From the NCBI GenBank assembly GCA_001600495.1, contig BCKE01000077.1, positions 1 through 64,000 on the forward strand: a DNA stretch of 64,000 nucleotides. The letters run 5' to 3'. The notes below the pieces were generated by a model, which was given only the letters and a program-made list of their open reading frames with translations, was not told the DNA's origin and made no database searches. This document shows positions 43,171-54,895 of the stretch, one piece after another (the stretch's first letter is position 1; each line of letters starts with the position of its first letter). A program made the position numbers and the translations under genes. The stretch is from Pilasporangium apinafurcum (Eukaryota > Oomycota > Peronosporomycetes > Pythiales > Pythiaceae).

Positions 43171-44550
43171 AAATTTTTGGTTCAGTTATTATTCCTCTGC
43201 GCGTCGGTCTTGGAGCTGTTGTAGAAGCAAATTATCGAATGGCATAGAATGACGAGTTGCCTTTTTTACTCGCTCGAGTGCTCCGGACATAGATCGCTCG
43301 CTTTGACGGCTCGTTTACTTGCTTCTTGGCGACTCCTTCGGTGTGTTCGAGCCTACACGTTATTGATTGCGAGTGCCTGGCAATTAAAGTTGGTTCGTCA
43401 TTTTGCCGTCCACCCTTCGCTCTGCCTCATCTGCATTATCTGCATCATCTGCATCATCTAATCGCATCATGGACGTCTCGAAAGATATTATAGAAGCAAT
43501 CGCAAATCCGAAAATCCTGAACTCGATGATCCATCAGGTCTATTCCATCAGATGGATACCACGTGCGTCTTAATCGAATGGAAGCAGATAGCAATCGAGC
43601 CGGACTTCGATGCTATTTGGATGTGGAGATGACAGGGTTCCGAAGGCTTAGCGTCTGCATGCATACAGCGATGGGGTTGACGATGCGTTGGGAATTGGTC
43701 ACACGTTATTACTAGTGTGATTGTCTTATCTCACATTTACTGAGACATACACCTCCTATAGGAAAGGCGGTTTGCTGCGATGCAGATGATGCACTGTAGT
43801 CGCGTGATTCTTAGCTGGAGATTGCACATAAGAAAACAGCAAGTCGCTCTGAAAATGATAACCAGTATGTCAAATGATTGAATTCCATTGTTACCTGATA
43901 AGCTATTCTGCTGCAATATGCTGAACTGGCTGGTATATTCGGTTGTACGAGACATGAGCAGCACATGCTGCCCAGTTGCTGTACACCCGTTGGGATCATC
44001 AGGTGGTGCGCATGTACAGGCGAAAGTGACAGATGGGAGAACAATAGGCGACTCGCTCTTATTAATATTGAATTGTATATGATGCCAAAAATAGCACAAG
44101 ACAGAAGATGAGCAAAGACGATGACAAGGATGCGCAAAGTCGTGGCATATTTAGTAAAAAGATGATACTCTTGTAGGTACTTGTCCCAACTGGGTGCGAA
44201 CTTTAACCTTGCAGAACAAAAAGCCAGAAATGTATGGGCATGGAACACGCGGCGCAAATGCGACAGCTGTTCTTCTCCTGGTATCTCTGCACCACACAAA
44301 TGAGATACAAGTTCACAGGGGGAGTGTAGGTTATGATAAGATCTGTTAGAGAGGTGGACCATAAAGAGACTAAGTATACACTCCAGAGTCGTGTACATCG
44401 CGAGGTTTCTTTGATACCATCTGGACGCACCCGGCTTAGCAGTAGATTACTATTGAATTGAGCAAGAATCCGTAACGACACAGTGCGTAGGTATCCTGAT
44501 AGGTGATTGCCCTTACGCGTGGTGCTTGGCTCACTGAATCATTACTAAAG

Positions 44551-44739
44551 ATGCCAAACACACCCCAAACCGCTGTGAAATCGTCATCCGGCGCAGGTTT
44601 CGCGTCGTCTTCGAGCAATGAACAGGATCGTGCAGCATTGAAGTCGACCTCACGGGAAAATCTCGAGATCGATTTGCTTAAATCTGCATCCATCCGTAAA
44701 GATCGAGAACGCGGTGCTCCTCCACCTCCAAATCCTTAG
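44551..44739 (+). CDS. Possible small protein, 62 residues, unknown
   Basis: An ATG-initiated frame rich in Ser, Ala, Lys and Pro (TAVKSSSGAGFASSSSNEQD, ending RGAPPPPNP). Its composition is more protein-like than its surroundings. It may be a lone small gene or the last exon of an unresolved gene that includes plus-strand fragments at 44110-44300. No family recognised. Confidence 0.25.
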   Translation: MPNTPQTAVKSSSGAGFASSSSNEQDRAALKSTSRENLEIDLLKSASIRKDRERGAPPPPNP

Positions 44740-46696
44740 TCAGCGTGATGCCAACGATGATGAAACAAGTTCGAAGTAACCGAGTCTGATGTGAACGTGA
44801 TAAACAAATCGCTTCTAGCGTTGGCAAGAACCACTGCCACGAAGAGGAACGCCTATATGAGGATGTGCCAAGCGCCAATTTGTTCTGAATCACTTGATCG
44901 CGCCAGAACGACAAATTAAATGTATACTTCTTTAATAAATAGTTCATCTTAACAACTCATAGAAGAATAAACGCGTTACAACCCTAATAGAATTTCTAGT
45001 TGTAAGATTTTCTCAGTTCATCAACGATAACCGGAACATGATGCTTGATAGTAAACTCAAACTTCAGCAAGCTCAGGAATTAACGTCAGGCATTCATGGC
45101 TATTATCAATGACCAGATCAGACCATACATCAACTAAACTCATAATAGATTTTAATGACTTGGCAAGTAGGTAACCTCACCGCTGAGTCGATCAGACGGT
45201 AGCAACACAAGAGGGAGAGCTGTTACTTTCATCGCGTGTTACATATCGGCTATCATTCGACACTGAGTTCAGTTAGATTATATTTATACCCAACAGGACT
45301 GGATATCTTGTAGTAAGCCTTAGCTGGCTATTTGTTTTCATGCGAATCCAGCGATCTGTGGGTCCATACTTGGTCTTTGTTGTACATGGTCTCGCATTAA
45401 TGTTTTCGTTAAAGTCCACTGCCACTACTCAGCAATTGATACCTACATTTTACACTTTTGCACACATAAAGACCGAATTGCACCCACTATCTACAAGTTA
45501 TTGTGGGTTGAAAACTGTGTAGTAACTAATTACATTCAGTGATGAGCCATCAAGAACAACACACAGGAAGTCACAGGGATACTATCACAGGGTGCTCAAG
45601 GATCACTTCTTTCTTTTGGGTAAAACGACAATTTCAGGTTGCATTCTTTTCTACATGTCAGCTTATTAGCCCAACTTTCTCTCAAGCAACAGACACGTCG
45701 CTCAAAATGAAGAAGTGACATCTGCATCCATTGGGAACTCAACATGAGGATGACTCTTGTCAGAAGGGGATTAATTACTCACATTGAATCAGTGAAGTCG
45801 GAGGTTGGATAGCAGGAAGAATAGCGGACCAAGAACCTCAAGACATTAGCCATTGTGGCTCAGTCAGTGAGCTCAAGCACCAGATGAAGACCCGTGCAGC
45901 GAAGATGACAAAGCAACCGTGCGGTATACTACTTGGCTTCTACAACCGACGCAATCTACAAAGCACAATTATGTTCGTCGCCTCCATGACTTCCAGATGG
46001 AAGATGGAAAAGAGAAGCACGATGTTTACCCACTTGGAAGCGAGAGGACATCCAATTCGGTGGGTATGTTGCTGGATTGTGGTTGAAGTGTGCAAGTCAT
46101 GGTAGAAAGTAATTGCCTTTGCTCCCATAAACGCAAACGCTGTCCATTACTAATTCCAACAGTTAAGTGTGACTAGCTAGGTTGGCCAAACACCATGTAC
46201 GTCAACTGGCCTCAACACCTGATAACAGGTGTACTGGAAATATTTCTCACGTATCAAAAGATCGATAGTGGGGACACGTTGCTAGTTTATATCCTTTGAC
46301 AACATGATAGGAGTGGCACTATTATCGTGCCATCCGGTCAACGCATACCAAAATGGATATTTGTAGTTGTGGAGGTGAATGAGAGTGTGCACGCTAACAT
46401 GAAGTTATCTCTTACACGGTTTGCTTATTTCGGAAAAATTTTCACAGAGCGCAACAAAGCTTTTGCTGTCGTCAGGCTACCTGCTTCTAAAATGAAGCTA
46501 TCAACTCGAGATACCCGTGGCAAGCCACTTGATCCTTTGCATATCGGTGCTATTACTCAATAGTGGATAGTGGTCAGAGAAGAATGATATAAAATTGATA
46601 CGGTTATTATTTTTCTTTTTACGAGACAATAGCCATGAAATCAACAATATATACACTAGGTTTATCCGAAGCCTAGGATGTTTGTTTTGCAGGTGC

Positions 46697-48151
46697 TTAG
46701 ATTTTGTTGATCGCGTTCAGTGCATTGATACGGCCATAACCAAACTGATTGTTTGGCAGTGTTGCATCACTGGTATTGCCACATGTGTAGCCCGTGGGTG
46801 CGATCGTTGCTATATCTGCCGTGTAGTAGATCGCCGACTGGATCTCTGAGTACGTGAGCGTCGCATCTTTGCTCAGCAGCAGCGCAATGACACCCGAGAC
46901 ATGCGGAGCAGCCATACTCGTGCCCGTTTGTACGCTGTAACGAGCGTTGCCCGAGTACCACGAAGAACGGACGCTTGTGCCAGGGGCACTAATATCTGGT
47001 TTGACGATGCCATTCACTGATGGACCCTTATTGGAGTAAGCACCCAAACTGTCGTCACTAGACGTACCACCGACTGCGATGACGTTGGCGTAGTCACCGG
47101 GCGACTTTGCTGTTCCACATGCGGGTCCTTCATTGCCGATTGCAAAGATAGGAACAATACCTGCGGCAATCCAGGCGTCTACGGCTGCTTGAAAGAATGT
47201 GTACCCTTGGCCGCCACCCCAGCTGTTATTGACGAGATGTGGTGCCTTGGAACAGTCCTTATTGTTGCCACTGGTGTCTGTTGGACAAGTCATGAACTCG
47301 GCACAGGCCAAGAAATCGGCTTCCCGGCATCCGGTGCTGCGGCAGCCTTTACAGGCGGTCCAAGTGGCATCAGGAGCGACGCCAATGCCGTTCTTCCCCA
47401 CAGTGGAGCCTATGGTGTGTGTACCATGGCCAGCGATGTCATAAGGTGTCGCGGTCTTTGACTCGGGATCGTACCAGCCGTATGAAGAACGGAAGTTGCC
47501 GGTAATTGCCTCGTGTGTGGACCGTACGCCTGTGTCAATCGACCCAACCACGACATTCTGACCAGTGTAACCCATGGCCCAGACTTCGGGAGCTTTGACG
47601 ATTGTCACACCCCATTCCGGAACTACATCTGCCAATACGCGAGTTGTCGTGTTTATCGCTGCGCCTTCTTCTTCTTCTCCGTCTCCCTCCACTGGAACTA
47701 CCGTTGGCAGTGGCAGCACTATTTCTTCTCGAATCTCGTAGATTGAGGGCTCCGCAGCTAGCTTGTAGAGCAGTTCAACTGATGCGTCTTCAACGAGCAC
47801 TTGGTTAGTCAGCCAGAAACTCTGTGTGCGCGTGAAGAGCGGCTCCGCTGTCTCGGCTTCCTGCGCGAGGATAGTATTGACGTCGGCTTGTGCACTCGTA
47901 GCGTGGTTTTCCAGCGATTCCACGAGAGCAGCGATACGGTCGCCGCGTGAATCAAAATCAGCCTCAGTGATACTATTGAGCGTGTTTTCAGTTGTGTCTT
48001 TCATCGTCAGGATGAGGTTGACGGTACTTTGCTTCCGTAGAGCGCGGTGTACACCTGGGTGGACGATCGGTGCTGCATTGGTAAACGAAGAATGAACCAC
48101 AATCACTGCTAACGCAGTGGTGATTAGCGAGGCAAACTTGATGGAGACCAT
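46697..48151 (-). CDS. Secreted subtilisin-like serine protease C
   Basis: 484 residues from the ATG at 48151. The signal peptide is longer than in the paralogues (about 26 residues, ending SSFTNA). The prodomain has GVHRALRKQSTVNLI, and an acidic stretch (GDGEEEEG, residues 157-163) stands at the prodomain-catalytic junction, unlike the other copies. The S8 domain has Asp206 (SIDTG), His242 (GHGTH), Asn340 (GNEG) and Ser412 (GTSMA). It is the most divergent intact copy and a single gene with no inverted partner. The acidic junction may change how the propeptide is released (inference). Confidence 0.94.
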   Translation of the reverse strand: MVSIKFASLITTALAVIVVHSSFTNAAPIVHPGVHRALRKQSTVNLILTMKDTTENTLNSITEADFDSRGDRIAALVESLENHATSAQADVNTILAQEAETAEPLFTRTQSFWLTNQVLVEDASVELLYKLAAEPSIYEIREEIVLPLPTVVPVEGDGEEEEGAAINTTTRVLADVVPEWGVTIVKAPEVWAMGYTGQNVVVGSIDTGVRSTHEAITGNFRSSYGWYDPESKTATPYDIAGHGTHTIGSTVGKNGIGVAPDATWTACKGCRSTGCREADFLACAEFMTCPTDTSGNNKDCSKAPHLVNNSWGGGQGYTFFQAAVDAWIAAGIVPIFAIGNEGPACGTAKSPGDYANVIAVGGTSSDDSLGAYSNKGPSVNGIVKPDISAPGTSVRSSWYSGNARYSVQTGTSMAAPHVSGVIALLLSKDATLTYSEIQSAIYYTADIATIAPTGYTCGNTSDATLPNNQFGYGRINALNAINKI

Positions 48152-48183
48152 CCTATAACGAGAAACTAGGTGTTAGAATTCTG

Positions 48184-48203
48184 GTAGGTTGTCGAATGAA
48201 GTA
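48184..48203 (-). promoter_or_regulatory. Probable initiator of subtilisin C
   Basis: TACTTCATTCGACAACCTAC on the minus strand keeps the initiator (TTCATTC) but has CAACCT where the other subtilisin promoters have CAATTT. It lies 33-52 bases before the ATG. TTATAG stands directly before the ATG, so a leader intron is conceivable. Confidence 0.5.
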
Positions 48204-48636
48204 CATGGAATGATGGGTGTTTGGCGTTTGTGAGCGTTTTGCGTGCAAATCTTGGTCAGTTGGATAGTAGAATTACGCTCTTTTGACTAAAAAGATACAA
48301 CAGGTGGATCAATGGATCTGATTACAGATTTGCAGCATCTGTGGCTGTCAAAGCATGTCCCACTTGTGTCATAGATTAGCATATCAAACGGTTATGATGG
48401 CCATAACCAATGTAACCATAGAGCAATTGGATATTTAGCCCCAGCAGAATGATGTGCTTAGCGCTGGGATCAAACATTAGAATCAAAGTTCTGTCTCCAT
48501 ATTGCGCTCGATTACGTGCAATCGCCTTCTTCAGGGTGTACGCTGAGATAACGATGCGTCTTACATCGCCCTGTGGTTAATAAACACAAAACGCAGATGT
48601 TTTTACTGGTAAGCTTCCCAGTTTGTGAGATCCATT
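48204..48636. other. Intergenic, no recognised content
   Basis: Spacer between subtilisin C and the Fanzor-bearing element. No gene seen. Confidence 0.45.
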
Positions 48637-48704
48637 GTGTAACCTTTATTCCCAGGTGTTCTGTACCACGCGTGGTACAGAACACCTGGGGAAACTAGTT
48701 ACAC
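48637..48704. repeat. Perfect-core palindrome at the Fanzor 3' end
   Basis: Centre between 48670 and 48671. The inner 40 bases (48651-48690) form a perfect palindrome, CCCAGGTGTTCTGTACCACG and its reverse complement. After a seven-base mismatched zone the outer GTGTAAC and GTTACAC also pair. As single strand it would fold into a long hairpin. It lies 43-110 bases past the Fanzor stop codon. Confidence 0.9.
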
Positions 48705-48746
48705 TCATCCGTTTCCGGAATCATAACAATGAGGACTTTTATCACC

Positions 48747-50649
48747 TCAGTTTTTGATTTCGAGTACCAATTCATTCTTTTTCCTTGTGAATGCCTCGAG
48801 TCTCCTCTTTTTCTTCACTTGGTCGATGAATAGTCTCAAAATGTTGATTGCGGTGTTGATCTCACGGTCCCACAATGTGCGGTAACATTCACTATTTTTG
48901 CAGTGGCGCACACCATAAAGATCCTTACCGCCAATTTCTTCGTCAGGTACATATCCTTTCATCTTCTTGTGACAAGCACAACATAACTTGCTCGTCCTGA
49001 ACTCGTCCACATCAACAGCACGACACCTGGAACCAATTTTCTTCCGTAGGGTCGTTGTAGGAACAGCAATGTTTCCTTTAGCTGAGCTTGTGAAATTTGC
49101 ATCTCCATATGCGATAACAGTTCGTTAATTACCACCTGCAAGGTTCTTGACTACCTTCTCGTACACCTGTTGTCGACGGATGTAGATCGACCACCGTAGC
49201 CTCTTCATCTTCCTTGATGAATACACGTCAAGAAGACGATCCAAATACACGAGACAAAATCTCACCCGTTTCAAATAGGAGACAAGGTTCGCAACTTTTG
49301 CCGAAGAAACCTTTTCATTGAAGGTTTTGATGTCAGACTCAGCATCAATCCACTCTTTCGTCAACTTTGTTCGTCTATGGTAGCCGCACTCTCTGTAGAA
49401 ACGACCCTTCGACCAGTGGATGACTTCATGTTTGACATTCTCTCCTTTCGGTTTCTGCAGCGTAGCCATGTTTTCCTCTTTGTAGACAACAGCAGTGAAG
49501 ATCTTCTTTCTTCCCGGGCCCAAACCGATGATTCAGTCTTCAAGAGAAAATGTCTCTTTTTGCTCTCGCGGGAAGCTTTGGACGGGAGATTGTCACACTA
49601 ACTGACATACCGTCGGTCGAGATGAAGCGCTCAAACTCCTTTCGTTGGTCTTTGGTCATAAGACCTATATTGAAGTACGTGCGCCATAATTCAGCTTTGT
49701 CGGCGTAAAGCTCAACAGGATCACCCAAAGCCTTAGCAAGTTCCTTCAGGACGGTGGTGTTGATCTTGATGAAGATGGGTTTGAACTGTTTCTGTGGAAG
49801 CAGAGACCAGACTCGGCAACTCTTCATTCCATCATCCATGTGAGCTTGTATGTCTTTCAGCATTGTGCGGAGAAAGAGTATGTGACGTTCCGGCGATTTG
49901 TTCAAGTCGAGTGACAGCGGTCCGATCTCGTTTCTCACTCTATCCGATAATTCTTGCATCCAAACAATCTCCTCAGCAGGGATGGGATACTTCTTGAACC
50001 TGGAGTACGCGGAGATCAGGGCGGATAAGCTATGCTGAGTTTAGGTGCTTGCACGGACCAGCAGTGAAACAGCACTCTTGATTATCTTGTCTTGGTGCTT
50101 TTCGAAATAGTCACTGTTATGAAGACGTATCTGCAGGCGCATCCACTTACACAATCGGAAGTAGAACGTCAATCGGTTGCTGACTTGAAAATTCTGCCTT
50201 GCGTGCTGAGCGATCATAACCAACATCTAAGTCATATAGGATTTCTTCTCTGTTGGTTCATAAACTGAAGGGTTCTGGGTCATGTAAATATTCCGACTGG
50301 TTCCCAATTCAGGATTGGCGACCTTTCTGTTGCCGGCCAAGTTGGCTATTGCAGATGAGCATCGATTGAAAAAGTTATTATCCAATGGAGGAAGTTCTTC
50401 GCCAGCTTCTAATAATCGTAGAACATGGACGGATGCCAGCATAGATGCTTCACATGCTATTCTTGAGCAAAGTCGCACAGCCTCATCAATCTTTTCCGCC
50501 ATTCTTTTGTCTTTGGAGAACTTTCCCCACCCAGTCTTCGCAGTGGTGTATACGCTTTGCTTTTGTCGAACTTTCTGTTCCAAAAAATCTGGGCGGGCTC
50601 TCCGCTTTTTAGTGGTATTCTCTTTAATACCGTCGCTCGTTGATGCCAT
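48747..50649 (-). pseudogene. Fanzor (eukaryotic TnpB-like RNA-guided nuclease) gene, broken
   Basis: Successive minus-strand frames give an ordered Fanzor1-type protein of roughly 630 residues. An N-terminal segment (RLCSRIACEASMLASVHVLR) is followed by CRVWSLLPQKQFKPIFIKINT, then TDGMSVS, the RuvC-I site as GPGRKKIFTAVV, YGDANF, VDEFRTSKLC at RuvC-II with a zinc finger (CCACH ... CKNSEC), and RuvC-III as WDREINTAINI. At least three frame changes or stops interrupt it. The RuvC-I aspartate (usually D-PGRK) is glycine and the RuvC-III aspartate (usually RD.N) is glutamate, so the nuclease looks dead. The family cuts DNA guided by an omega RNA. Confidence 0.82.
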
Positions 50650-51100
50650 TTTATCACAACGTTCAAAAACAAGGATGCCTCGTAGTTGGTTTGATTTTTT
50701 CGGTGCCTTTGATTATGCTGTTTCTCAAAGCTGCAGTTCTTTCTATCTTGGCAAATGATGTTGAAACAACACTCAATGGATGGGTGCTAGGACGTGAGGT
50801 GGTAAATACTTGAATTCAATACGCTTCGCTATTGAGAAGCCCGAAATGATTCATTCAAGAGATGCCACCGAAATGAGAAACTCTCAAACTCCTGAGAAGT
50901 ACCTTGTGGTGTATACTTGATTTTTCTAACTTCATATATCTTAACCTTTTTTCCTCGCCCAAGGTGTATAATTTAATTTTTCTGGAAACGCGATTGATTG
51001 CCAACATGGCCTTTCAAGATGATTGCACACGCAGCAAGAGCCACCAAGGAGTCTCTCCATCCAATGAATCCTAAAGTCTAGTCTCAAGGCAATCCTAATT

Positions 51101-51161
51101 TTAACCTTTATTCCCCACATCATTTGTACAACGCGTCGTACAAGTGGGGAATAAAGATTAA
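51101..51161. repeat. Imperfect palindrome at the other end of the Fanzor element
   Basis: TTAACCTTTATTCCCCAC on the left pairs with GTGGGGAATAAAGATTAA on the right around a core TTGTACAACGCGTCGTACAA. One arm has five extra bases (ATCAT). It matches the other end of the element in AACCTTTATTCCC and in the ACGCGT centre but differs in the stem sequence between. Confidence 0.85.
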
Positions 51162-52224
51162 ATGCGGCGAATGGTCTTAAAAATTACACAAAACAATACG
51201 ATAGCTCCCCAAATTAATACGGAAATCCATCCCATGTCAACGAACTAACGGGCCAACTGAAGCTGCGGAGTGTATGGACAGATTGACTAATTTCTTAGCT
51301 TGACTTTATTCATAGGGGGGTGATCTGCTCGTTGTTGCAACCAAATGCCATCAGTGATTCACATCCCCCACATAACGAACATGGGAGTTTTCGAAATCTG
51401 CAATGAAGTGGCATCAAATTATGCAGGCATTGTGGCCGCAACAGGAATGAATTCACATCTACTCTATTGACTCCTGTCGAAGTTGTTATCAGATTGCAGT
51501 GCATCCCATTTTCCCATCTGTTCGATGTCAAAATCTCAGTTTCATCTGCCAAACATGATTGTGAGTCAGAGAAATCTGGGTACGATGTGACCGACTACAG
51601 TAAACTGCATACAGTATGCTTCGATAGACAACGATCATCGAAGTGAGCAAACGAACACATTATGAGCTATACCTACTTCACTACACAGTAGGATTCGGTG
51701 CTTCAGTTGTTGAAGCGTACTCAGATTGGAAAGAAAACAAATGCTGACATACGATACTCTCATTTGTGATAAGTTTGCTGGAGAAAGTGAATGATCTCCA
51801 TGCCTACAGCTGAAAAGGCATATCAATCTCAAAGATATCCCCTGAATAAGCGCGTATTCAGTAGATCCCATTGCGTAGCATGAGGAGTAATGGCTATTTC
51901 ATGAAATGTGGACACACTCCGCAAGCGCCGGTTAGGTTTATATAGCGCTTACAATTCGGCAAGTAGCTAGCGGTGATGATATTGCTGGCAGGCATAGCGA
52001 GGGCAGGCGTCATTTCTATATGAACTTTCACTCAAACGGGTGAGATAAGATATATTAATCACGAACGGCACGAGGATGGCGCTTATTTCCCCAAAAATGG
52101 TGTCGATTCAATATACCAGATGGGTGAAGAGGTTCAAGGGTGTTGAGATGGGACGCCAGGCTACGACAGTAGCGATGACTGCAAGAGTCAACTGTAGCAA
52201 TAACTCGTGACGTGATACTCGCCT
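51162..52224. other. Intergenic, no recognised content
   Basis: About 1.06 kb. A minus-strand frame at 51310-51552 (80 codons, cysteine-rich, LPCSLCGGCESL) has no family that I recognise. The start of the following pseudogene (signal peptide and prodomain) cannot be found here. Confidence 0.45.
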
Positions 52225-53012
52225 AGTACCAAGATATCGGCACCTTATGATGTACCAGGGCATGGTACACACAGAATGGGGGCACTCACTGGTTCAAGGG
52301 GTATTGAGGTAACATCTGGTGCCACTTGGATCGCCTGCAAAGGCTGCTGGGCAAGCGGCTGCTACAAGTCGGAGCTTTTCATATGCGCGCAGTATATCAT
52401 ATGCCCAACTACCACGAGTGGTAGCAGCAAGGGCTAGCACCAAGGCTCCTGATCTCGTTAACAACAGCCGGAGTGGTGGCCACGGGGATATGTTCTACAA
52501 TTCTGCCGTGGACGCCTGGGTGACCGCAGGCTTTATCCCCATACTTGGTAATAGGAATGACGGATCGCCGTATACGACCGCCAACTCACCTGCTGATGTT
52601 GCTGATGTCGGTATCATGGATGCTACCACGGACTCTGACAGCTTGGTCAATTATGGTAGCAAAGGGTCAACTACTGTTGGCCTGGTGGAGCCCAATATCT
52701 CGGCTCCTACCACGAGTATTCGCTCGGCCTGGTATATCAGTACCGTGGCGTACTATACAGCGTCAGACATTAGCACAGCCACCCCCATACGTGGTAGGCG
52801 TTATCGCGCTGCTATTAAACAAGAGTTCTGCACTCACATACACGGAGATCAAGATGGCGCTCTACAACAATGCGCCATCGACACTCGTGCCAAGCGGCTA
52901 CATGTGTGGCGGGATCTCGGGTTCGGCCCACCAAAATAACCAGTATGGATACGAACGTGTTGACATACTTGCTGCATATAATGCGCTGCGAATACACGCC
53001 GATAAGTCTTGA
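52225..53012 (+). pseudogene. Subtilisin pseudogene (catalytic domain fragment)
   Basis: Reads, with frame changes, APYDVPGHGTHRMG, then SGATWIACKGCWASGC, KAPDLVNNSRSGGHGDMFYNSAVDAWVTAGFIPIL, TTANSPADVADV and NISAPTTSIRSAWYIS, and near the end LLLNKSSALTYTEIKMALYNN and NNQYGYERVDILAAYNA. This is the C-terminal half of an A/D-type subtilisin. The catalytic His motif survives, but the Asp region and everything before it are gone. The Ser motif GTSMATPHVSG is degraded (SDISTATP in one frame). The oxyanion site is GNRNDG instead of GNNG. At least two frame changes and a stop after SSKG break it. Confidence 0.92.
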
Positions 53013-54895
53013 CACTCAATTTGCTGTGAAGGATGAGTCAATTTAGGCATTCCGTTGCGTATACAGTTTTCTGCTCATTCAGACGTACGGCTTGTAAGAT
53101 AGCGAACATTCCGCAGTAAACTGGTAATGGTGAAGTAACATGGGCGTTATTTTTTTCTAATCAAATGCAAGAAACTGGAATGAGCTGTTGAGTACATCAT
53201 TCTAATTCGTCCGCTTTTTTTTAACCAAAGGAGATCTCACTGAACTGAATCGAATGTTCTCAGATACTTGTTCAACGAAATGCACATTCCCAGCTAGTGA
53301 GTGCAGAGTGTCAGTACACATGACGTGCACGCAAAGCTCTATGACTCGATTTATGTTAATATTGCAAGTTACATCTAATTATCTTGTCTTCTCTACGACG
53401 AGGATATTACAAAATGTATCTGCTTGCAGCTGATGGAGCACATTTCTGTTATGTATGTTCCTTTCGGTCAGTATGGAGATCTAAAAACCACATACAAACG
53501 TCATGAGATTTCGTTTTTCTCTCAGAAAGACAACGAACATTTAAAGTTATCGCACACGAGACATTTGTTGTGGTGAATGTAGAACGCCGTTCTCAGATAT
53601 GATCACGATGCGCCTAATGAACATATCGCGAGTTGGTAGGACATGGCAGCGTCTTTGTACACACATGTTTTGTGTCCAATAGGTCCCATTCATTACAGAT
53701 GGCAAAATTGTAGTTGACGTGTTCCTCCATAGTGACGTCTTGAGTCGATAGTGCTCCGCGAAGATTTTTTCAGTATTCGCAGGTATTTACGGCATAAGAT
53801 GTGGTCACTATGCTAGTACCACTTCTCGGTCGCTATTCTCAGATTTTGGTGATGAGACGAGAATCATACATTGTTGTGTATGCACTTGGCGTCCCACTTC
53901 CACTAAACGAGTCAGCACATCACGTTTATCGACCATAGATACGAAAAAGATACCGGATTAATATTTTTTGGTTGACTAATGTTGGGTATGCCAAACATTA
54001 TTGTAGACATTTCTTCTACTCTTTTTAATAAACTGCGAGGGAAAAATACTCATCACATCCTCATCCGCTCACCCTTCAGGATGAAAGACTTGAAGCACTA
54101 AACAAAGGTGGTGGGATATCCGAATGACACACGCAGAGGTAGTGACAATGGCAACCAGGTGTTGAGTGAGCGCGTATATACAAGAATCATCTACGAACAG
54201 CAAATCCGGATCAAGTGCTAATTCAAGAGGATGCTATGATGGGTAAAATACAGCTACAGGATCATACCATGACTGGTCTTTCTATGATAGGAAACAAGAA
54301 TTTGACATCACGTTTCGTGATTGCTCATCAGGAGGAGCTGTCTCACATTGTCATGATCCCAACGAAAAGCTAAAGATGCTAAAAATAATGAAAGAGATAC
54401 TTCAAGACTGATGTACTTGGCAAGACTCTCGTTCTAACCATTGTTTTCACTATGTGTGCTGTCGATAAATATAAAAAGCTCTGATTGTGCGACTATTATT
54501 TTGTATTACTTTCTATCAAGCGCACATCCACGACTACTTCAATGTTACCCTGTGGTATTAAATTTCCCACTATCAATCTCCTGTTTCGACGTTTCTTGTA
54601 TGCATTTTGTCGCGTTTTTTTTTCTGTTCGGTCTTTTGCCCCGTTTTCTCACTATCGGTGACCAACAAAACAAAACAACAGAGTGGCATCCCACTCTTAA
54701 GTTGCAGTATCCAGTAGCCCAGGTTAATAAACCCACTCCATGATCACTAAACCAAATGTTGATACCGCTCCCCTTTCTCTATCGAATTCGCTCCCTGTAG
54801 TCCCTTAGTACTCTAGCACCCATCGATTTCTCTTCTGCGGCTCGCTGTTACGCGCCCACCCTCGCTTGTTTCTCCAAAACATCACGCCACTTTTC
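53013..54895. other. Intergenic, no recognised content
   Basis: About 1.9 kb of AT-rich DNA between the pseudogene and subtilisin D. The longest frame (100 codons, 54441-54743) is hydrophobic but has no homology that I can see. Confidence 0.5.

Larger units (their letters stand above)
40937..46696. other. Long gene-poor stretch inside the protease cluster
   Basis: 5.8 kb with no gene that I can identify with confidence. It holds a faint subtilisin-like relic near 43010-43170 and a 62-codon frame at 44551-44739 (listed separately). A plus-strand frame near 44185-44300 reads FNLAEQKARNVWAWNTRRKCDSCSSPG, which looks protein-like but cannot be joined to exons with confidence. Remaining short frames overlap on both strands. 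Confidence 0.45.
48637..51161 (-). mobile_element. Fanzor-bearing transposable element with palindromic ends
   Basis: About 2.5 kb. Each end is a near-palindrome that includes AACCTTTATTCCC and is centred on ACGCGT (48637-48704 and 51101-51161). Inside, the minus strand holds a broken Fanzor gene (48747-50649). Upstream of it (50650-51100) I find no intact recombinase, so this copy looks non-autonomous. A second end-like AACCTTTTTTCC at 50943 may mark a nested or alternative boundary. The exact target-site boundary cannot be read because the ends are palindromic. Placement in the IS607-like group is inferred from the shared end motif with the element at 58.5-60.2 kb. Confidence 0.7.

Noticed and set aside
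43811-44398. 195-codon minus-strand frame in the gene-poor gap
   Set aside because: Overlaps other frames, has no coherent motif, and plus-strand fragments there look more protein-like.
46327-46563. 78-codon frame before subtilisin C
   Set aside because: Starts with GTG, no homology or promoter.
51310-51552. Cysteine-rich 80-codon minus-strand frame
   Set aside because: Cysteine spacing does not match a known zinc motif and there is no supporting context.
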